DNA from: an uncultured Lachnospiraceae bacterium
GTDB lineage: Bacteria; Bacillota; Clostridia; Lachnospirales; Lachnospiraceae
Reading direction: 5' to 3'
Assembly: GCA_947626365.1 (NCBI GenBank)
Contig: CANQRW010000003.1
Coordinates: forward strand, 46,161 to 110,160
DNA: 64,000 bases
Below the pieces are notes generated by a model. It was given only the letters and a program-made list of their open reading frames with translations. It had not been told where the DNA came from and ran no database searches. Made by a program: the position numbers and the translations under genes. Shown here one piece after another: positions 16,763 to 25,582 of this stretch. The first letter of the stretch is position 1. Each line of letters starts with the position of its first letter.

Positions 16763-17866
16763 TCAGATAATCTGCCGCTTCAGATAATCCCGCAGATAGG
16801 GGACCGCGAACTGAACGGCTCCCCTTCTTTTCTGTTCGATCACTCCCGCCCGAATCAGGCGCCTCTTATAGGTCTGCGCCGCGGAATCCGTCCAGTTCAG
16901 GCGGGAAATGATCCCAGACATCTCGCTGAAGTCCTCATCCTGCGCCATCGCGCCAAGGAAATCCACGTCTTTTTCCGAAAGCGGGGCGATCGTTGTCTGG
17001 CAGATATCGTTTATGAAATCTTCCCTGGCCCTTTCCAGGGCCGCCGCATACAATGAATCATCCATGCGTCCATCTTCATCCGCGGCCATAACCAGGTAAT
17101 GACCGATCAGCTGCATGAGGTATGGCGACCCCTGTGCTTCTCCTGCCGCAGTCCCAATAGCTTCATCTGAAAGATAGATTCCAAGACCAGAAAAAGCTCT
17201 CCTGTAATACAGTTCCACGTCGCCAAACCGAAGTTTCGGTAAAACGATCTTGGCCGCGCGATTCAGAAAAGTCAGAACATGGTCATTCAGCACGGAAGAA
17301 ATCGCCGCCGGCAGTCCCGCAAATACAATCGCCACATCTCTTCCTTCCCCCACCATTTCCTGATATGCCACAATCAGCTGACGGAGACTGTCATGATTCG
17401 CCTGCACCTCGTCAATTAGGATGAGTACGGGCTTACCGCTTCTGTTCAAGTCCCCGCACATGCTTGAAAGTTCCCACGCAAAGCTTTTCCTGGGCTGTTC
17501 CAATCCCTGTAAATCAATACCCGCGCCGGATCCCAGAATGCTGATGCTTCCGCCCGTTATCCGCGGTCTCGCCTTTGTGATATACCGTTCCCCCTCAGCA
17601 GACAGTTTCTCCAGAATACGAGACGGCATATCCTTTGAGACGACGGTCGGAGAAGTGACGATAAAACCTTTTCTTTTCGCTATCTCCGCAAACTCAAGCA
17701 ACAGAACCGTCTTTCCATATCCCCTTTGCCCAAGAATGAGAAGAGCCCTTTCCCTGCTGCCTGGAAAACTTTGTATCGATTCCTCAAAACCGACGAGAAT
17801 CTCGCTTCTGCCAACCAAAACGCTCGGACGGTTTCCAAAAGACGGGACAAATACCGTGTCTCTCAT
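16763..17866 (-). CDS. AAA/Orc-Cdc6-like ATPase
   Basis: A 367-residue P-loop ATPase of the AAA/STAND type. Walker A GQRGYGKT lies near residues 46-53 and Walker B VLILIDEVQ near 148-156. There is a sensor-like FAGLP, a lid domain, and a C-terminal winged-helix region (about 290-367). It resembles the single-gene 'ATP-binding protein' family related to archaeal Orc1/Cdc6 and MoxR-like ATPases, whose function is unknown. Three 19-bp AT-rich direct repeats lie immediately upstream of its start. No toxin, restriction or nuclease partner is adjacent. It ends about 100 bases before the ROK start and is not clearly in its operon. Confidence 0.75.
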   Translation of the reverse strand: MRDTVFVPSFGNRPSVLVGRSEILVGFEESIQSFPGSRERALLILGQRGYGKTVLLLEFAEIAKRKGFIVTSPTVVSKDMPSRILEKLSAEGERYITKARPRITGGSISILGSGAGIDLQGLEQPRKSFAWELSSMCGDLNRSGKPVLILIDEVQANHDSLRQLIVAYQEMVGEGRDVAIVFAGLPAAISSVLNDHVLTFLNRAAKIVLPKLRFGDVELYYRRAFSGLGIYLSDEAIGTAAGEAQGSPYLMQLIGHYLVMAADEDGRMDDSLYAAALERAREDFINDICQTTIAPLSEKDVDFLGAMAQDEDFSEMSGIISRLNWTDSAAQTYKRRLIRAGVIEQKRRGAVQFAVPYLRDYLKRQII

Positions 17867-17881
17867 TTTTCCTCCTTATCA

Positions 17882-17938
17882 TTTTTATCTATTCTTATTG
17901 TTTTTATCTATTTTTATTACTTTTATCTATTTTATTAT
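17882..17938. repeat. Three 19-bp AT-rich tandem repeats upstream of the ATPase
   Basis: Units begin at 17882, 17901 and 17920, each with the core TTTTATCTATT on the plus strand. They lie about 16 bases before the ATPase start codon, in its leader or promoter, and look like iterons or an operator array. Confidence 0.7.
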
Positions 17939-17978
17939 AATCCCCTATTCTTTCCCCGTCAAGAAAAAACAGACCGGT

Positions 17979-18896
17979 TCAGGTGCCAGGTCTCCGTCTG
18001 CCGGTGTTCTCAGAACCCCGGATTTCCTCGTGATAGAAATAATCTACAATAACAGGATGCCCCTGCGGAACACGTCCGTATGGCATTTCATTATCCACAA
18101 AAGGACAGTCGTATTTCTTCGCCATTTCTTCCGCTTTCTTTTCCAGCGTCTCAAAATAGCTGCGGTCGTGCCTGTTGTAAATTTCATCATAAAGCGACAC
18201 GAGGCCCGGATATTTTTCCGCAATATAGTCCATAATCGTCTTTTTGAACCCGCCGCGAAGATTCAGATTTTCCAGCCAGAACAGGTCGCACTGATTCTTG
18301 ACCCGCTCAAAAATCGCCTCAAAATCCGTGATTCCCGGAAAAACAGGGGACACAAAGCAGACAGTGCGGATACCGGCGTCATAGACCCGTTTCATGGCGG
18401 CAATACGCCGCTCAATACTGACAGCGTTATCCATGTCATTCTTAAAGTTCTCATCCAGCGTATTAATCGACCAGGACACCGTCACCTGTCCCAGCTCTTT
18501 CAAAAGATCGATATCCCGCAGGACAAGATCGGATTTTGTGCAGATCAGGATGTCCGCTCCGCTGCCGCGAAGCTGTTCAAGAATCTTGCGGGTAGCGCAG
18601 AAAATTTCCTCCTGCGGGTTGTAGCCGTCGGTCACCGAGCCGATCACTACCCGCTGCCCGGCATACTTCTTCGGATTTTTAATCTCCGGCCAGTGCTTCA
18701 CATCAAGGAAAGTTCCCCATTCCTCCGTATGCCCGGTAAAGCGTTTCATAAACGAGGCATAGCAGTATTTGCAGGCGTGGGTACAGCCCACGTAAGGGTT
18801 GACGGAGTAGCCGCCCACCGGGAGACTGGATTTCGTCATGATGTTTTTCGTCTCAATATCGGCGATCAAAACGCCTCTTTTACTTATCTGCGCCAT
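17979..18896 (-). CDS. Radical SAM protein, SPL-like (mobile-pair type)
   Basis: A 305-residue radical SAM enzyme. The cluster motif CTHACKYCYA (about 38-47) is of the CxxxCxxC type. GSVTDGYNPQE follows, and later segments (TKSDLVLRD, SWSINTLDE) resemble the spore-photoproduct-lyase-like/Rv2578c group. It overlaps the preceding radical SAM gene by 13 bases and is the last gene of a three-gene set: MarR regulator, radical SAM, radical SAM. This matches what I recall as NCBI's 'radical SAM mobile pair' system, of unknown function. The C-terminal tail (RGSENTGRRRPGT) is basic and probably unstructured. Confidence 0.82.
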   Translation of the reverse strand: MAQISKRGVLIADIETKNIMTKSSLPVGGYSVNPYVGCTHACKYCYASFMKRFTGHTEEWGTFLDVKHWPEIKNPKKYAGQRVVIGSVTDGYNPQEEIFCATRKILEQLRGSGADILICTKSDLVLRDIDLLKELGQVTVSWSINTLDENFKNDMDNAVSIERRIAAMKRVYDAGIRTVCFVSPVFPGITDFEAIFERVKNQCDLFWLENLNLRGGFKKTIMDYIAEKYPGLVSLYDEIYNRHDRSYFETLEKKAEEMAKKYDCPFVDNEMPYGRVPQGHPVIVDYFYHEEIRGSENTGRRRPGT

Positions 18897-19573
18897 TTCC
18901 TCTGTTCCTCCAGAACTTTGTTGTAAGCGTCGGGCAATTCCTGTACGACACCCTGCTCACCCATAATAGGGGCAAGATCCTCTTTCCAAAACACACGGGC
19001 GCTCTGGGCGTGAGCCTGCTCCGTCAAAGAATACACCCATTCCGGTGATGTTCGGACTTTCCGGCTCATTGGGCCGGTCATGGTGCCAATCACCACCCAA
19101 TCGATACCGCTGAAATCCACCTCGCCCGGATCGTCGAACAGCGGCTCAAAGGTCACATGGTAATGCTTTGCCCGCACATTTTTCCGGAGCGCGTCAATCC
19201 GCCATAGCTCCGACCGCCTTGTGACCGTCACACCGAACCAGGCGTTTTCAAGGTCGGTGTCGATGTCCAGCAGGTCGGGACGTTTTGACAGGAACAGAAA
19301 CTGGTGCTGGGGATTTTCTCCCATCTTCGCGAATACCTGCTCCTGCCATTCCGCTTTCCATCCTGCAAGGTCGCTCATGCCGGTCAGCAGGAAATTCTGC
19401 GGCCTTTCTTTTTCCATCAGCCGCAGCTTGCCCGGAAAAAACTCCGGCTTTGAGAAGTCGTCAATCATGTGATACCGCCGCACGTTGTTCCGGGCGTAGC
19501 AGTAGGAGCAGCCCACCGTGCAGCCGATTACCAGGTTCATATTCTGTATCTGGTCTTTGATGCAAACGTACAT
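18884..19573 (-). CDS. Radical SAM protein, mobile-pair partner
   Basis: A 229-residue radical SAM protein with a CTVGCSYCYARN cluster motif near residue 18 (CxxxCxxC). It is shorter than its partner. Further motifs are LTGMSDLAGW, FLFLSKRPDLLD, and VVIGTMTGP, related to the phage Gp37/Gp68 and SPL-like radical SAM families. The ATG at 19573 is chosen because GGAGG lies 11 bases upstream and the gene then starts one base after the MarR stop; an upstream ATG at 19594 would overlap the ribosome site. The very tight packing implies co-expression with the MarR gene and the second radical SAM gene. Confidence 0.8.
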   Translation of the reverse strand: MYVCIKDQIQNMNLVIGCTVGCSYCYARNNVRRYHMIDDFSKPEFFPGKLRLMEKERPQNFLLTGMSDLAGWKAEWQEQVFAKMGENPQHQFLFLSKRPDLLDIDTDLENAWFGVTVTRRSELWRIDALRKNVRAKHYHVTFEPLFDDPGEVDFSGIDWVVIGTMTGPMSRKVRTSPEWVYSLTEQAHAQSARVFWKEDLAPIMGEQGVVQELPDAYNKVLEEQRKWRR

Positions 19574-19574
19574 A

Positions 19575-20006
19575 CTACATTCGTTCCTCCACATTTACAA
19601 GGATTCGCCGAAGATAAGCTTCAAACTGCCGAATCTCTTCCTCGGCAAAGCCTTTGTAGTAAATTTCACTGATCTCCTTTGTGACCTCGTTATAGTCATC
19701 TTTCAGCATTTTCGCGTTTTCCGTAAGGTTAATGAGAATCTTTCTGCGATCCGCATCGCCCCGCTCCCGCCGAACCAGGCCGTTCGTTTCCATACGGTCC
19801 AGCATACCGGTAAGCGTCGTCATGGCTAAGCCTGTCTCCCGGGACAGTTCGCTGATCGGGATACCGTCCCGCTGCCAGAGAACATATAAGATCCGCCCCT
19901 GCGGGCCGTTGAATGCATCGATGTTCCTTTGGGCAAGAATCCGTTCAAAAATCCTGCCGCCTACTTGTTTAATCCTGGTTATCAAAAATCCCCCTTGCCG
20001 TTCCAT
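19575..20006 (-). CDS. MarR-family regulator of the radical SAM pair
   Basis: A 143-residue MarR/winged-helix regulator. Recognition helix region SELSRETGLAMTTLTGMLDR is near residues 53-72, followed by the wing with RRERGDADRRKILINLT (DxRxxxLxLT signature). First gene of the three-gene cassette, with a consensus promoter whose -10 box is covered by a perfect palindrome, so negative autoregulation is likely. GGAG precedes the ATG. The ligand is unknown. Confidence 0.88.
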   Translation of the reverse strand: MERQGGFLITRIKQVGGRIFERILAQRNIDAFNGPQGRILYVLWQRDGIPISELSRETGLAMTTLTGMLDRMETNGLVRRERGDADRRKILINLTENAKMLKDDYNEVTKEISEIYYKGFAEEEIRQFEAYLRRILVNVEERM

Positions 20007-20037
20007 CGCTTTCTCCGTTCTTTCTTTTTCTTCTTTT

Positions 20038-20070
20038 TAGTATTATACTATATAGAAATATTTGAGTCAA
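20038..20070 (-). promoter_or_regulatory. Consensus promoter with palindromic operator (MarR)
   Basis: Minus strand -35 TTGACT (20065-20070), 17-bp spacer, -10 TATAAT (20042-20047). The 13-bp palindrome TAGTAT-T-ATACTA (20038-20050, plus strand) encloses the -10 box, an ideal site for MarR repression. Confidence 0.7.
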
Positions 20071-20108
20071 TCCCTGCTCTGCAGAAGGCACCCGGAATCC
20101 CTTCTGCC

Positions 20109-22190
20109 TTACAGCAGCCTGCATTCCGGTTTTCCTGCGCCTTTCACCGCTATTTTCCCGGATGAATCGACGGAAATCTCCGTTATATTTCTTTCCAGAT
20201 TCACATCCTTCGTATACCCGTCGTCGTCATACATTTTATATACCGCTTTCGTTTTTATAAAATGAAGGAGCAAAAGCCTGGAACTGTCTACATCCGCTAC
20301 ATATTCGCCTCCGTAGGAAAGCGGCGCCAGCCGGTCCGGACGCACAAATACCAGCACCTCATTCAGAGCCACGTCCACATAGTGATGGCCCGCCGGAAGA
20401 ACCTCAATATCCATGCTGTTCGGACTGCGGAACCGATACAGTTTCATCTCCTCCGGCAGGTACACATATCGCCCTGCGGCGTTCTGCCGGTACACCGGAG
20501 CAATCATCAGGCTGTCCCCCACCATCAGCTGGTCCTCCACCCGGGGCGCAAAATCATCCTCCGGGTACGCAAAGGCCAACGGCTGAAACAGCATATCGTC
20601 ATTTAAGGACGCCTTCATAAACTCACTGTACAGATAAGGCAAAAACGCGTACCTCAGATTCAGGATATTTCGGAAATCCTCCTGCCGGCCAAACCGGTAT
20701 ACCTCCTGCTGCCTGGTATCCATGGCGGAATGATTTCTCATAAGCGGCGTAAAGATTCCCAGTTCCAGCCACCGCAGCAGCAGGTCTTCACTGGTATCGG
20801 AACCGAAGCCGCCCAGATCCGCGCCGCAGAACAGAAATCCGCACATGTTCAGCCCGGGGAGCATCTGCAGGTTCAAAAGGAGATGGGACCACCAGGACTG
20901 ATTGTCCCCGGTCCAGATACCGCCGTACCGGTGCATTCCCACGCAGGAAGCCCGCGAAAACATCAGGATCCGCTTGTCCGGCATAAGCCGCGCAAAGGCC
21001 TCCGCCGCCGCTTTGGTCATATAATATCCGTACAGATTGTGCACCTGCTCATGGCACACCTTCCGCCCGTCCATATCATGCCAGATAGAGGCATAATCCT
21101 CCGGCCGGTTGGCGATTCCCAGGGCCGTCCCTTTGAAATCAAAAAATCCCCAAATATCCATGTGGTCAACATCGGCGCCGCACAGCTTTTTCTGCGCCTC
21201 TTTTAAGTGCTCTTCCTCATAAAACAGGGCCGGTTCGTTCATATCATTCCAGAAACCTTCGATCCCCTGTTCCAGAAGGACCTGATACCAGTTGCCAAAC
21301 CATTTTCGCGCTTCTGTATTGAGTACGTCAGGAAAATGTACCCGCCCCGGCCACACGCCGCCGACAAACTCCCGGCCGTCCTCTTTTTTACAAAAATACC
21401 CCTTTTTCAGACCTTCCTCATAAACCGGGTATCCTTTTTCTATCTTCACCCCTGCGTCGATAATCGGCACAAGATGGATATGCTCCGCCTTCATTTCCTC
21501 CACAAATTCAGAAAAATCCGGAAACCGTTTTTCATCTACCGTAAAATCTTTGTACCTTTCCATATAATCAATATCCAGGTACACGCTGTCCAAAGGCAGA
21601 CCGTTCTCCCGATGGCGGCGCACCACCTCCCGAACCTCATCTGCCGTCATATAACTCCAGCGGCTCTGGCCGTAACCGAAGGCCCACTTTGGCGGAAGGT
21701 AGCTTGGCCCAATCAGCTTCCGAAACTCTTTCGCGATATCCCGAAGGCTTCCATTTTCCAGAAGATACAGGACAAATCCGCCGCCTGCCACCGTCACCGC
21801 CAGTTCCTCCGAATCCGTATACCCGCAGTCAAAGGTCACCTTCTGGGCCGCGTCCACGAACACGCCGAACCGCTTTCCGCTGCCGCCTGCCCGCATACCG
21901 TCCAGGATAAAAAAGTTGTGCGCGCCGTAAAGGGAGCGCTTCTCTTCCGTGTGATTTGGGTCGTCGCTGCAGTTGGATTCATAAATCCAGCCCCGCTTAT
22001 TGATTCCCCGCACGTTCTCCCCCAGACCGTAAATCATATCCGACTGACCAAGCTGGCAGCGCAAAACCGCTGTTTTATCTTCCTGCAGTTTTACGGAAAA
22101 GTGGGGGATTTCTGTCTTGTCGCAGGCTGTTTGTTTCATCGCGACAGCTCCTGTCTCTATGGGCTTCCCAAATACATATTTTCTTATCAT
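20109..22190 (-). CDS. Glycoside hydrolase family 31 alpha-glucosidase
   Basis: A 693-residue GH31 enzyme. The nucleophile Asp is in WNDMNEP (about D316) and the acid/base Asp in WTGDNQSWW (about D429). An N-terminal beta-sandwich (GLGENVRGINKRG) and a C-terminal beta domain are present. No signal peptide; probably cytoplasmic. It would hydrolyse alpha-glucosidic bonds in imported malto- or isomalto-oligosaccharides. ATG at 22190 is preferred over TTG 22193, with AAGGAG 8 bases before it. It is downstream of a debranching enzyme and a maltodextrin-type ABC importer, on the same strand. Confidence 0.9.
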   Translation of the reverse strand: MIRKYVFGKPIETGAVAMKQTACDKTEIPHFSVKLQEDKTAVLRCQLGQSDMIYGLGENVRGINKRGWIYESNCSDDPNHTEEKRSLYGAHNFFILDGMRAGGSGKRFGVFVDAAQKVTFDCGYTDSEELAVTVAGGGFVLYLLENGSLRDIAKEFRKLIGPSYLPPKWAFGYGQSRWSYMTADEVREVVRRHRENGLPLDSVYLDIDYMERYKDFTVDEKRFPDFSEFVEEMKAEHIHLVPIIDAGVKIEKGYPVYEEGLKKGYFCKKEDGREFVGGVWPGRVHFPDVLNTEARKWFGNWYQVLLEQGIEGFWNDMNEPALFYEEEHLKEAQKKLCGADVDHMDIWGFFDFKGTALGIANRPEDYASIWHDMDGRKVCHEQVHNLYGYYMTKAAAEAFARLMPDKRILMFSRASCVGMHRYGGIWTGDNQSWWSHLLLNLQMLPGLNMCGFLFCGADLGGFGSDTSEDLLLRWLELGIFTPLMRNHSAMDTRQQEVYRFGRQEDFRNILNLRYAFLPYLYSEFMKASLNDDMLFQPLAFAYPEDDFAPRVEDQLMVGDSLMIAPVYRQNAAGRYVYLPEEMKLYRFRSPNSMDIEVLPAGHHYVDVALNEVLVFVRPDRLAPLSYGGEYVADVDSSRLLLLHFIKTKAVYKMYDDDGYTKDVNLERNITEISVDSSGKIAVKGAGKPECRLL

Positions 22191-22246
22191 CAACCAATCT
22201 CCTTGCCGTCGTTATATTTTTCCAGGGTATACTCGTCTGGTTTTTC

Positions 22247-22480
22247 CTGCTGTGCTGTGCTTTTACGCTTTTTCCTGCTGTGCTCTGTCTTTATTCTTTT
22301 CCTTGCTGTGCTCTGCTTTTATGCTTTTTCTTGCTGTGCTCTGCTTTTATGCTTTTCCTGCTGCACTCTGCTTTTATGCTTTTTCTGTTATGCTCTGCTT
22401 TTGTTTTTTTTCTGTTATACTCGGCCTTTTCTGTCATGCTCCGCTTCTTTCTGCAATGCTGCGCTCTTACGCGCTGCTTT
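22247..22480. repeat. Degenerate ~27-bp minisatellite
   Basis: About nine imperfect units with the core TGCTCTGCTTTTATGCTTTT and the linker TTCCTGCTG on the plus strand. Units 3 to 5 (about 22304-22385) are nearly identical; the outer ones are decayed. The array covers the 3' end of the HAD gene and continues past its stop codon into the gap before the GH31 gene. Confidence 0.8.
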
Positions 22481-23175
22481 CCCTGACCCACAAAAAAGCC
22501 GTCCATTCCTGCTTTCACGGCTCCCTCTATATCGCACCGCCGGTCGTCGCCTATCATAAGGGTACGGGCAGAATCCAGATGGTAAGTCTCGATCAGATAA
22601 TCGAAAAACTTTCGGCCCGGCTTTTTCACTCCCCGGTCTGAGGACAATACAATGCCGTCAAAATATTTTTCAAGCCCGAACATTTCCAGTTCCTTTTCCG
22701 TAAACGCCCGCTGGGCGTTGCTTAACAAATACAGCCGGGCGCCTCCGTCCTTCAGCCCTTGCAGGCTCTTCTTTACTCCCGGAAACAATTTAATCCGCCT
22801 GGTAGTAACAATCCGAAACATCCGGCAGGTATCGAAAACCAGCCCTTCCTCCGGCTCAACTTCTTTGTCCTCATAAAGCTTCCGGAAAATCTCTTCAATG
22901 CGGATTTCAGCGGTATCCAAGGATTCCTTATTCTCTGAAGCGGATTCTCTGAGCGCTTCCTGTACCGCTTTCTCGTAAGCCTTCTTTAATTCCTTTGCCT
23001 TATAATCCGCTCCCTGATACCGATAAAAAAGCGCCAGCCGTTTCCAGGCCCATATATCTTCCTCATCGGTACGTATATCGATCAAAGTTCCGTACAGATC
23101 AAACACATAATTCTCTATCCTGTTCTCCTTATTGCCCACAGCTGCTCTGACGGTTTTCTTCTCTTTACTGCTCAT
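22291..23175 (-). CDS. HAD-superfamily hydrolase with repeat-encoded basic tail
   Basis: A 294-residue HAD phosphatase. FDLYGTLID (motif I), LLSNAQ (motif II), the Lys in GVKKPGRKFF (motif III) and IGDDRRCDIEGA (motif IV) are intact, with a helical cap between I and II. The catalytic domain ends near residue 220. The remaining ~70 residues are a Lys/Arg-rich tail of repeats such as KAEHNRKSIKAECSRK, encoded by the minisatellite below. ATG at 23175 is preferred over 23193. It overlaps the end of the debranching enzyme gene by 11 bases. A sugar-phosphate phosphatase role fits the context but is unproven. Confidence 0.82.
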   Translation of the reverse strand: MSSKEKKTVRAAVGNKENRIENYVFDLYGTLIDIRTDEEDIWAWKRLALFYRYQGADYKAKELKKAYEKAVQEALRESASENKESLDTAEIRIEEIFRKLYEDKEVEPEEGLVFDTCRMFRIVTTRRIKLFPGVKKSLQGLKDGGARLYLLSNAQRAFTEKELEMFGLEKYFDGIVLSSDRGVKKPGRKFFDYLIETYHLDSARTLMIGDDRRCDIEGAVKAGMDGFFVGQGKQRVRAQHCRKKRSMTEKAEYNRKKTKAEHNRKSIKAECSRKSIKAEHSKKKHKSRAQQGKE

Positions 23176-25429
23176 ATTTGTCCAATTCCTCATATACTCT
23201 CAGAATCTCGCCCACACTCCACGCCTGGGCAAAACAGCCTCTGGAAAACGCGGGTTTCTCCCCGTCGTAGATTTCCGCCAGCTGGCCGATACATCCTTCT
23301 CTCAGGGCGCTTTCTATCGCCCTAAGCTGCCGCCGCACCCGGCCTGCAGCCTGCGCGGAATAATCTCTCGTCTTCAGATATGCCAGATAGTAAGCACCCA
23401 GCGGAAACATCCACACGGTTCCCTGGTGATACGCGCAGTCACGCTCCCGCACCGGTCCGCCGTATACGCCGTGAAAATCCGGATCCTCCCGATTTAAGGT
23501 ACGAAGGCCCAAAGGCGTGTACAGTTTCTCATAAACTGCATCCACGATCCGGATCTCCTGTTCCCGGTCAAGCATAGTAAACGGCATGGATACGGCCCAG
23601 ATCTGATTACAGCGAAACTGCTCATTCGCGTTCCTGCTCGGTCTTCCATTCTCCGTGCTGCTGTTTTCTTTGACACCGATACCCACTCCCCCACCAGAAA
23701 CCACATCCCGAAGGTATCCTTTTTCTTCCATCCAGAATTTCTGCTGGAAACTGCCGCGGACTTTTTCCGCCAGGCTTCCGTAATCGAACCCAAAAATTTC
23801 TCCCGCTCTGGCCTTCGTTCCTTTTGTCTCCTCGTTTATCTCCCCTTTTATTTCTCTTTCCATCTGTTCCATGGCCCGCAGGGCATTGTACCAGTACGCG
23901 TTGATCTCCACCGGTTTCCCATGCCGGGGCGTGGGAAGGAAATCTCCGATCCGCACATCCATCCAGGTCACCTGATCCAGCTTACGGCCTGCCATGATCA
24001 GGCCGTCTTCATCCATGCGGATCCCGTAATCCGTTCCGTTTTGGTAAGCAAGCATAATCTCCGTCATCACCGGCCACATTTCACGGACAAACTCTTTGTC
24101 CGGCCTGCGCTTATCATAACAATAGACGCCGTTGATAAAAAGAAGCGCCGCGTCCGCCGTGTTGTACATAGGATTTCTGCCGCCCTCCGGAAACAGATTG
24201 GGCATCAGGCCTTTCCGGCAATATTTCGCAAAAGTCCGGAGAATACTCTTGGCAGTGTCCATCCGGCCTGTGACCATACAGCAGCCTTCCAGGGCGATCA
24301 TGGTATCCCTGCCCCAATCCTCAAAAAACGGATATCCGGCTAAGATAGTCTTTCCGCCGGTAGACGCTCTTTCCGATATAAACTGATCTGCGCTCATCAC
24401 CAGCTGAAGAGCCGTCTCATCCCGTAAAGCGGGATTCTGGTTCCGAGCCGTCTCCCTCAGCTGTTTCCGATACAATACCGCCTCCCTGAATACTTCTTCC
24501 GCGCTCTCCGGCAGACGTTCTTCCGGCACATCCCACTGGCTTTCTTTTCTGTTTCCGAGCCATGGGGTTTCTGCGCCAACTGATAAACTGTTTTCGGCAT
24601 GTCCGGATTCTTTTGCGTCCACGAGATAGATAAGTTCCAGCATTCCCTGGCTGTGGGCCGGCACCTGCTTCCGGATACTGTGATTGACACAGGTTCGTCC
24701 CAGAGCGTTCCGTCCGTCGCAGGCGTCGTAAGCGTAAAACATGCCTTCACAAAACCTCGCGTCAGTGGCCTCCACATCCCCATTAGTCCGGAAAAGCAAA
24801 CTTAGTCCCTCGGACATAATCTCATATAGACCGTCGCCTCGGTTTCTTATCTCAAAGTTCGGTTCCCCTTCCAGTTCCTTCCCTTTTGGGACAAACTGGA
24901 GGTGAGGTGTGGCGGCCAGGCAGACCTCCCGCCCGGTCCGATTGTCAATCTGATACTCCACGGCAACCAGATTCTCACCCTGCCTCATAGCCAGCCGCTT
25001 CACCACTTCCACGCCGTCAGCCTGAAACGTCCACTCGGGATAATCCTCAAATACAAAGCTGTCCAGAAAAAGATAGCCGTTCTCATTCCGCCTGGGTTCC
25101 TCAAACTCCTGACTGGACAAGCAAATTTTCTTCCCATACACTGTCTTTGATTCAGGCACAGATTCTGGCTCAATCGCTGCCTTCATCCCAAACCACATCT
25201 TTGACTTAGGCACAGCTGCCAGCTCCAGAACTTCCTCCAGCCGGTTCACCATATTGTAGCGGACATTGGGCGCCGTAAGCGCCGCCATCAGAAGGGCATG
25301 GTCGTTTCTGGTGTTGGAATTGATCATAGAGCCGGAAGAAAATCCGCCAAGCCCGTTGGTCAGGAGATAGCAGTTCTCCTGCCCCCTCTTTCTGTCCGGC
25401 CAGTCCCGTTTTCCATAAACAAATCTCAT
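23165..25429 (-). CDS. Glycogen debranching enzyme / amylo-alpha-1,6-glucosidase (GH133)
   Basis: A 754-residue debranching enzyme of the archaeal/bacterial type. The N-terminal domain begins MRFVYGKRDW with LLTNGLGGFSSGS near residue 30. The C-terminal (alpha/alpha)6 barrel has FFEDWGRDTMIALEG near residue 368 and the YWYNALRAME and HGVYGGPVRERDCAYHQG segments. It would remove alpha-1,6 branches from glycogen or maltodextrins. The start at 25429 is chosen from AGGA at 9 bases; an in-frame ATG at 25480 lacks a ribosome site. It follows the ABC importer genes and precedes the HAD and GH31 genes. Confidence 0.88.
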   Translation of the reverse strand: MRFVYGKRDWPDRKRGQENCYLLTNGLGGFSSGSMINSNTRNDHALLMAALTAPNVRYNMVNRLEEVLELAAVPKSKMWFGMKAAIEPESVPESKTVYGKKICLSSQEFEEPRRNENGYLFLDSFVFEDYPEWTFQADGVEVVKRLAMRQGENLVAVEYQIDNRTGREVCLAATPHLQFVPKGKELEGEPNFEIRNRGDGLYEIMSEGLSLLFRTNGDVEATDARFCEGMFYAYDACDGRNALGRTCVNHSIRKQVPAHSQGMLELIYLVDAKESGHAENSLSVGAETPWLGNRKESQWDVPEERLPESAEEVFREAVLYRKQLRETARNQNPALRDETALQLVMSADQFISERASTGGKTILAGYPFFEDWGRDTMIALEGCCMVTGRMDTAKSILRTFAKYCRKGLMPNLFPEGGRNPMYNTADAALLFINGVYCYDKRRPDKEFVREMWPVMTEIMLAYQNGTDYGIRMDEDGLIMAGRKLDQVTWMDVRIGDFLPTPRHGKPVEINAYWYNALRAMEQMEREIKGEINEETKGTKARAGEIFGFDYGSLAEKVRGSFQQKFWMEEKGYLRDVVSGGGVGIGVKENSSTENGRPSRNANEQFRCNQIWAVSMPFTMLDREQEIRIVDAVYEKLYTPLGLRTLNREDPDFHGVYGGPVRERDCAYHQGTVWMFPLGAYYLAYLKTRDYSAQAAGRVRRQLRAIESALREGCIGQLAEIYDGEKPAFSRGCFAQAWSVGEILRVYEELDKYEQ

Positions 25430-25524
25430 AGTCGAATATCCTTTCCCGTGGGATTTGACGTAATAAAATGCCGGATTCACGGCGGCCCCTATGCCGCAGG
25501 ACCGCAGCGAATCCGGTTTCTCAG

Positions 25525-25582
25525 TTAATAACCTGGCTGCTGATAATAAGCAGCATCCCCACAGGTTATCTGACAGGTTATC
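25525..25582. repeat. Short repeats and hairpin after the malG-like gene
   Basis: ACAGGTTATC occurs at 25561-25570 and 25573-25582, the latter overlapping the permease stop. An inverted relative, TTAATAACCTGG, lies at 25524-25535. Between them GCTGCT (25536-25541) pairs with AGCAGC (25549-25554). It could be a processing or attenuation hairpin between importer and debranching genes; no T-run follows. Confidence 0.4.

Noticed and set aside
17882..17938. A CRISPR or attachment-site array
   Set aside because: Three contiguous 19-bp AT-rich units without spacers or integrase nearby.
20109..25429. A sulfoquinovose pathway based on GH31 plus aldolase and isomerase genes
   Set aside because: The GH31 gene lies in the maltodextrin locus, not in the glycolytic operon, and no sulfolactaldehyde-processing or transaldolase-type genes are present.
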